Below are positions 5,393-5,563 of a stretch of 5,563 nucleotides of DNA, in pieces (within the stretch, counting starts at the first letter, position 1; each line of letters starts with the position of its first letter). The stretch is from Gammaproteobacteria bacterium. GTDB lineage: Bacteria; Pseudomonadota; Gammaproteobacteria; Pseudomonadales; Azotimanducaceae. The translations under genes were made by a program, and so were the position numbers. Location: NCBI GenBank assembly GCA_003228415.1, contig QIDL01000588.1, positions 1 through 5,563 on the forward strand, written 5' to 3'. The notes under the pieces are model-generated. The model was not told the origin of the DNA and searched no databases. It worked only from the letters and a program-made list of their open reading frames with translations.

Positions 5393-5563
5393 TCAGGTCC
5401 TCGCACACCTCGTCTCGATTCGTTTCATTCAGCACGTCGTGGCGGCCGCCGGGGTAGAGTCGAAAGTCGACCTGCTCGAGTGAAGCGCGGTAGCGTTTGA
5501 GCAGTCGTTTCAAGCCTTTTTCATTGTTGTGAACCGGGTCTTCAGATCCCGAGAAGATGTACA
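5340..5563 (-). CDS. Alpha/beta hydrolase, monoacylglycerol lipase/lysophospholipase-like, C-terminal end (5' part beyond window)
   Basis: Reading the complement from the right edge gives 73 residues ending in TAG (complement of 5340-5342). The segment YIFSGSEDPVHNN carries the catalytic Asp (visible residue 8) with its DPV context. RLYPGGRHDVLNETNRDEV carries the catalytic His (visible residue 41) in the GxRHxxxNETNRDEV form typical of serine aminopeptidase S33/Hydrolase_4 proteins annotated as lysophospholipase or monoglyceride lipase. A final helix, DLINWLRQKL, follows. The nucleophile serine lies outside the window. Such enzymes release fatty acid from monoacylglycerol or lysophospholipid, which would fit a lipid locus, but the substrate is not proven. 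The gene converges with the acyltransferase and its last 17 codons overlap it in antisense. Confidence 0.85.
   Translation of the reverse strand, partial: YIFSGSEDPVHNNEKGLKRLLKRYRASLEQVDFRLYPGGRHDVLNETNRDEVCEDLINWLRQKLLPPAVASPG
5363..5382. repeat. Perfect inverted repeat in convergent overlap, possible bidirectional transcript end
   Basis: Arm GCGGCAGAA (5363-5371) and arm TTCTGCCGC (5374-5382) are exactly complementary, separated only by GT. As RNA it would form at least 8 GC-rich pairs with an AGUU loop from the + strand, or AACU from the - strand. No U-run follows on either strand, so it is not a classic Rho-independent terminator. It sits between two converging genes, inside both reading frames, where a bidirectional terminator or 3'-end stabiliser would be placed. 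Confidence 0.5.

Overview
The window looks like a chromosomal segment from a Gram-negative bacterium, most likely a gammaproteobacterium of the marine or hydrocarbon-using type. The evidence is moderate GC, dense gene packing, and the pairing of a wax ester synthase/diacylglycerol acyltransferase (WS/DGAT) with a class I-like polyhydroxyalkanoate (PHA) synthase. The lineage is an inference from gene content, not from a marker gene. No tRNA, rRNA, CRISPR array, insertion sequence or phage gene was seen.

Left part (1-2890, + strand): the 3' end of a WS/DGAT gene, an intergenic region with a 36-bp near-perfect palindrome, a phasin gene, a clear Rho-independent terminator, and a full-length PHA synthase gene. 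These genes make and coat storage granules: wax ester or triacylglycerol by the first enzyme, PHA by the synthase, with phasin on the granule surface. The palindrome is a candidate operator of the PhaR type. The terminator would let phasin be made in excess over synthase.

Middle (2910-3923, - strand): a zinc-dependent medium-chain dehydrogenase with full catalytic and structural zinc ligand sets, convergent with phaC and divergent from the next operon.

Right part (4047-5392, + strand): a two-gene operon. The first gene encodes a small stand-alone GYD-domain protein. The second begins with a GTG two bases after the first one's stop and fuses a second, diverged GYD domain to a complete PlsC-type lysophospholipid acyltransferase. 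This fusion and the gapless similarity of the two GYD domains are the most unusual things in the window. At the right edge, the C-terminal end of an alpha/beta hydrolase of the monoacylglycerol lipase/lysophospholipase type runs in on the - strand. Its last 17 codons overlap the acyltransferase gene by 53 bp, and a perfect 9-bp-arm inverted repeat sits inside the overlap.

Taken together, the window reads as a lipid and carbon-storage neighbourhood: synthesis of neutral lipid and PHA, granule coating, phospholipid or TAG precursor acylation, and acylglycerol hydrolysis. That the right-hand operon serves storage is inferred from proximity only.
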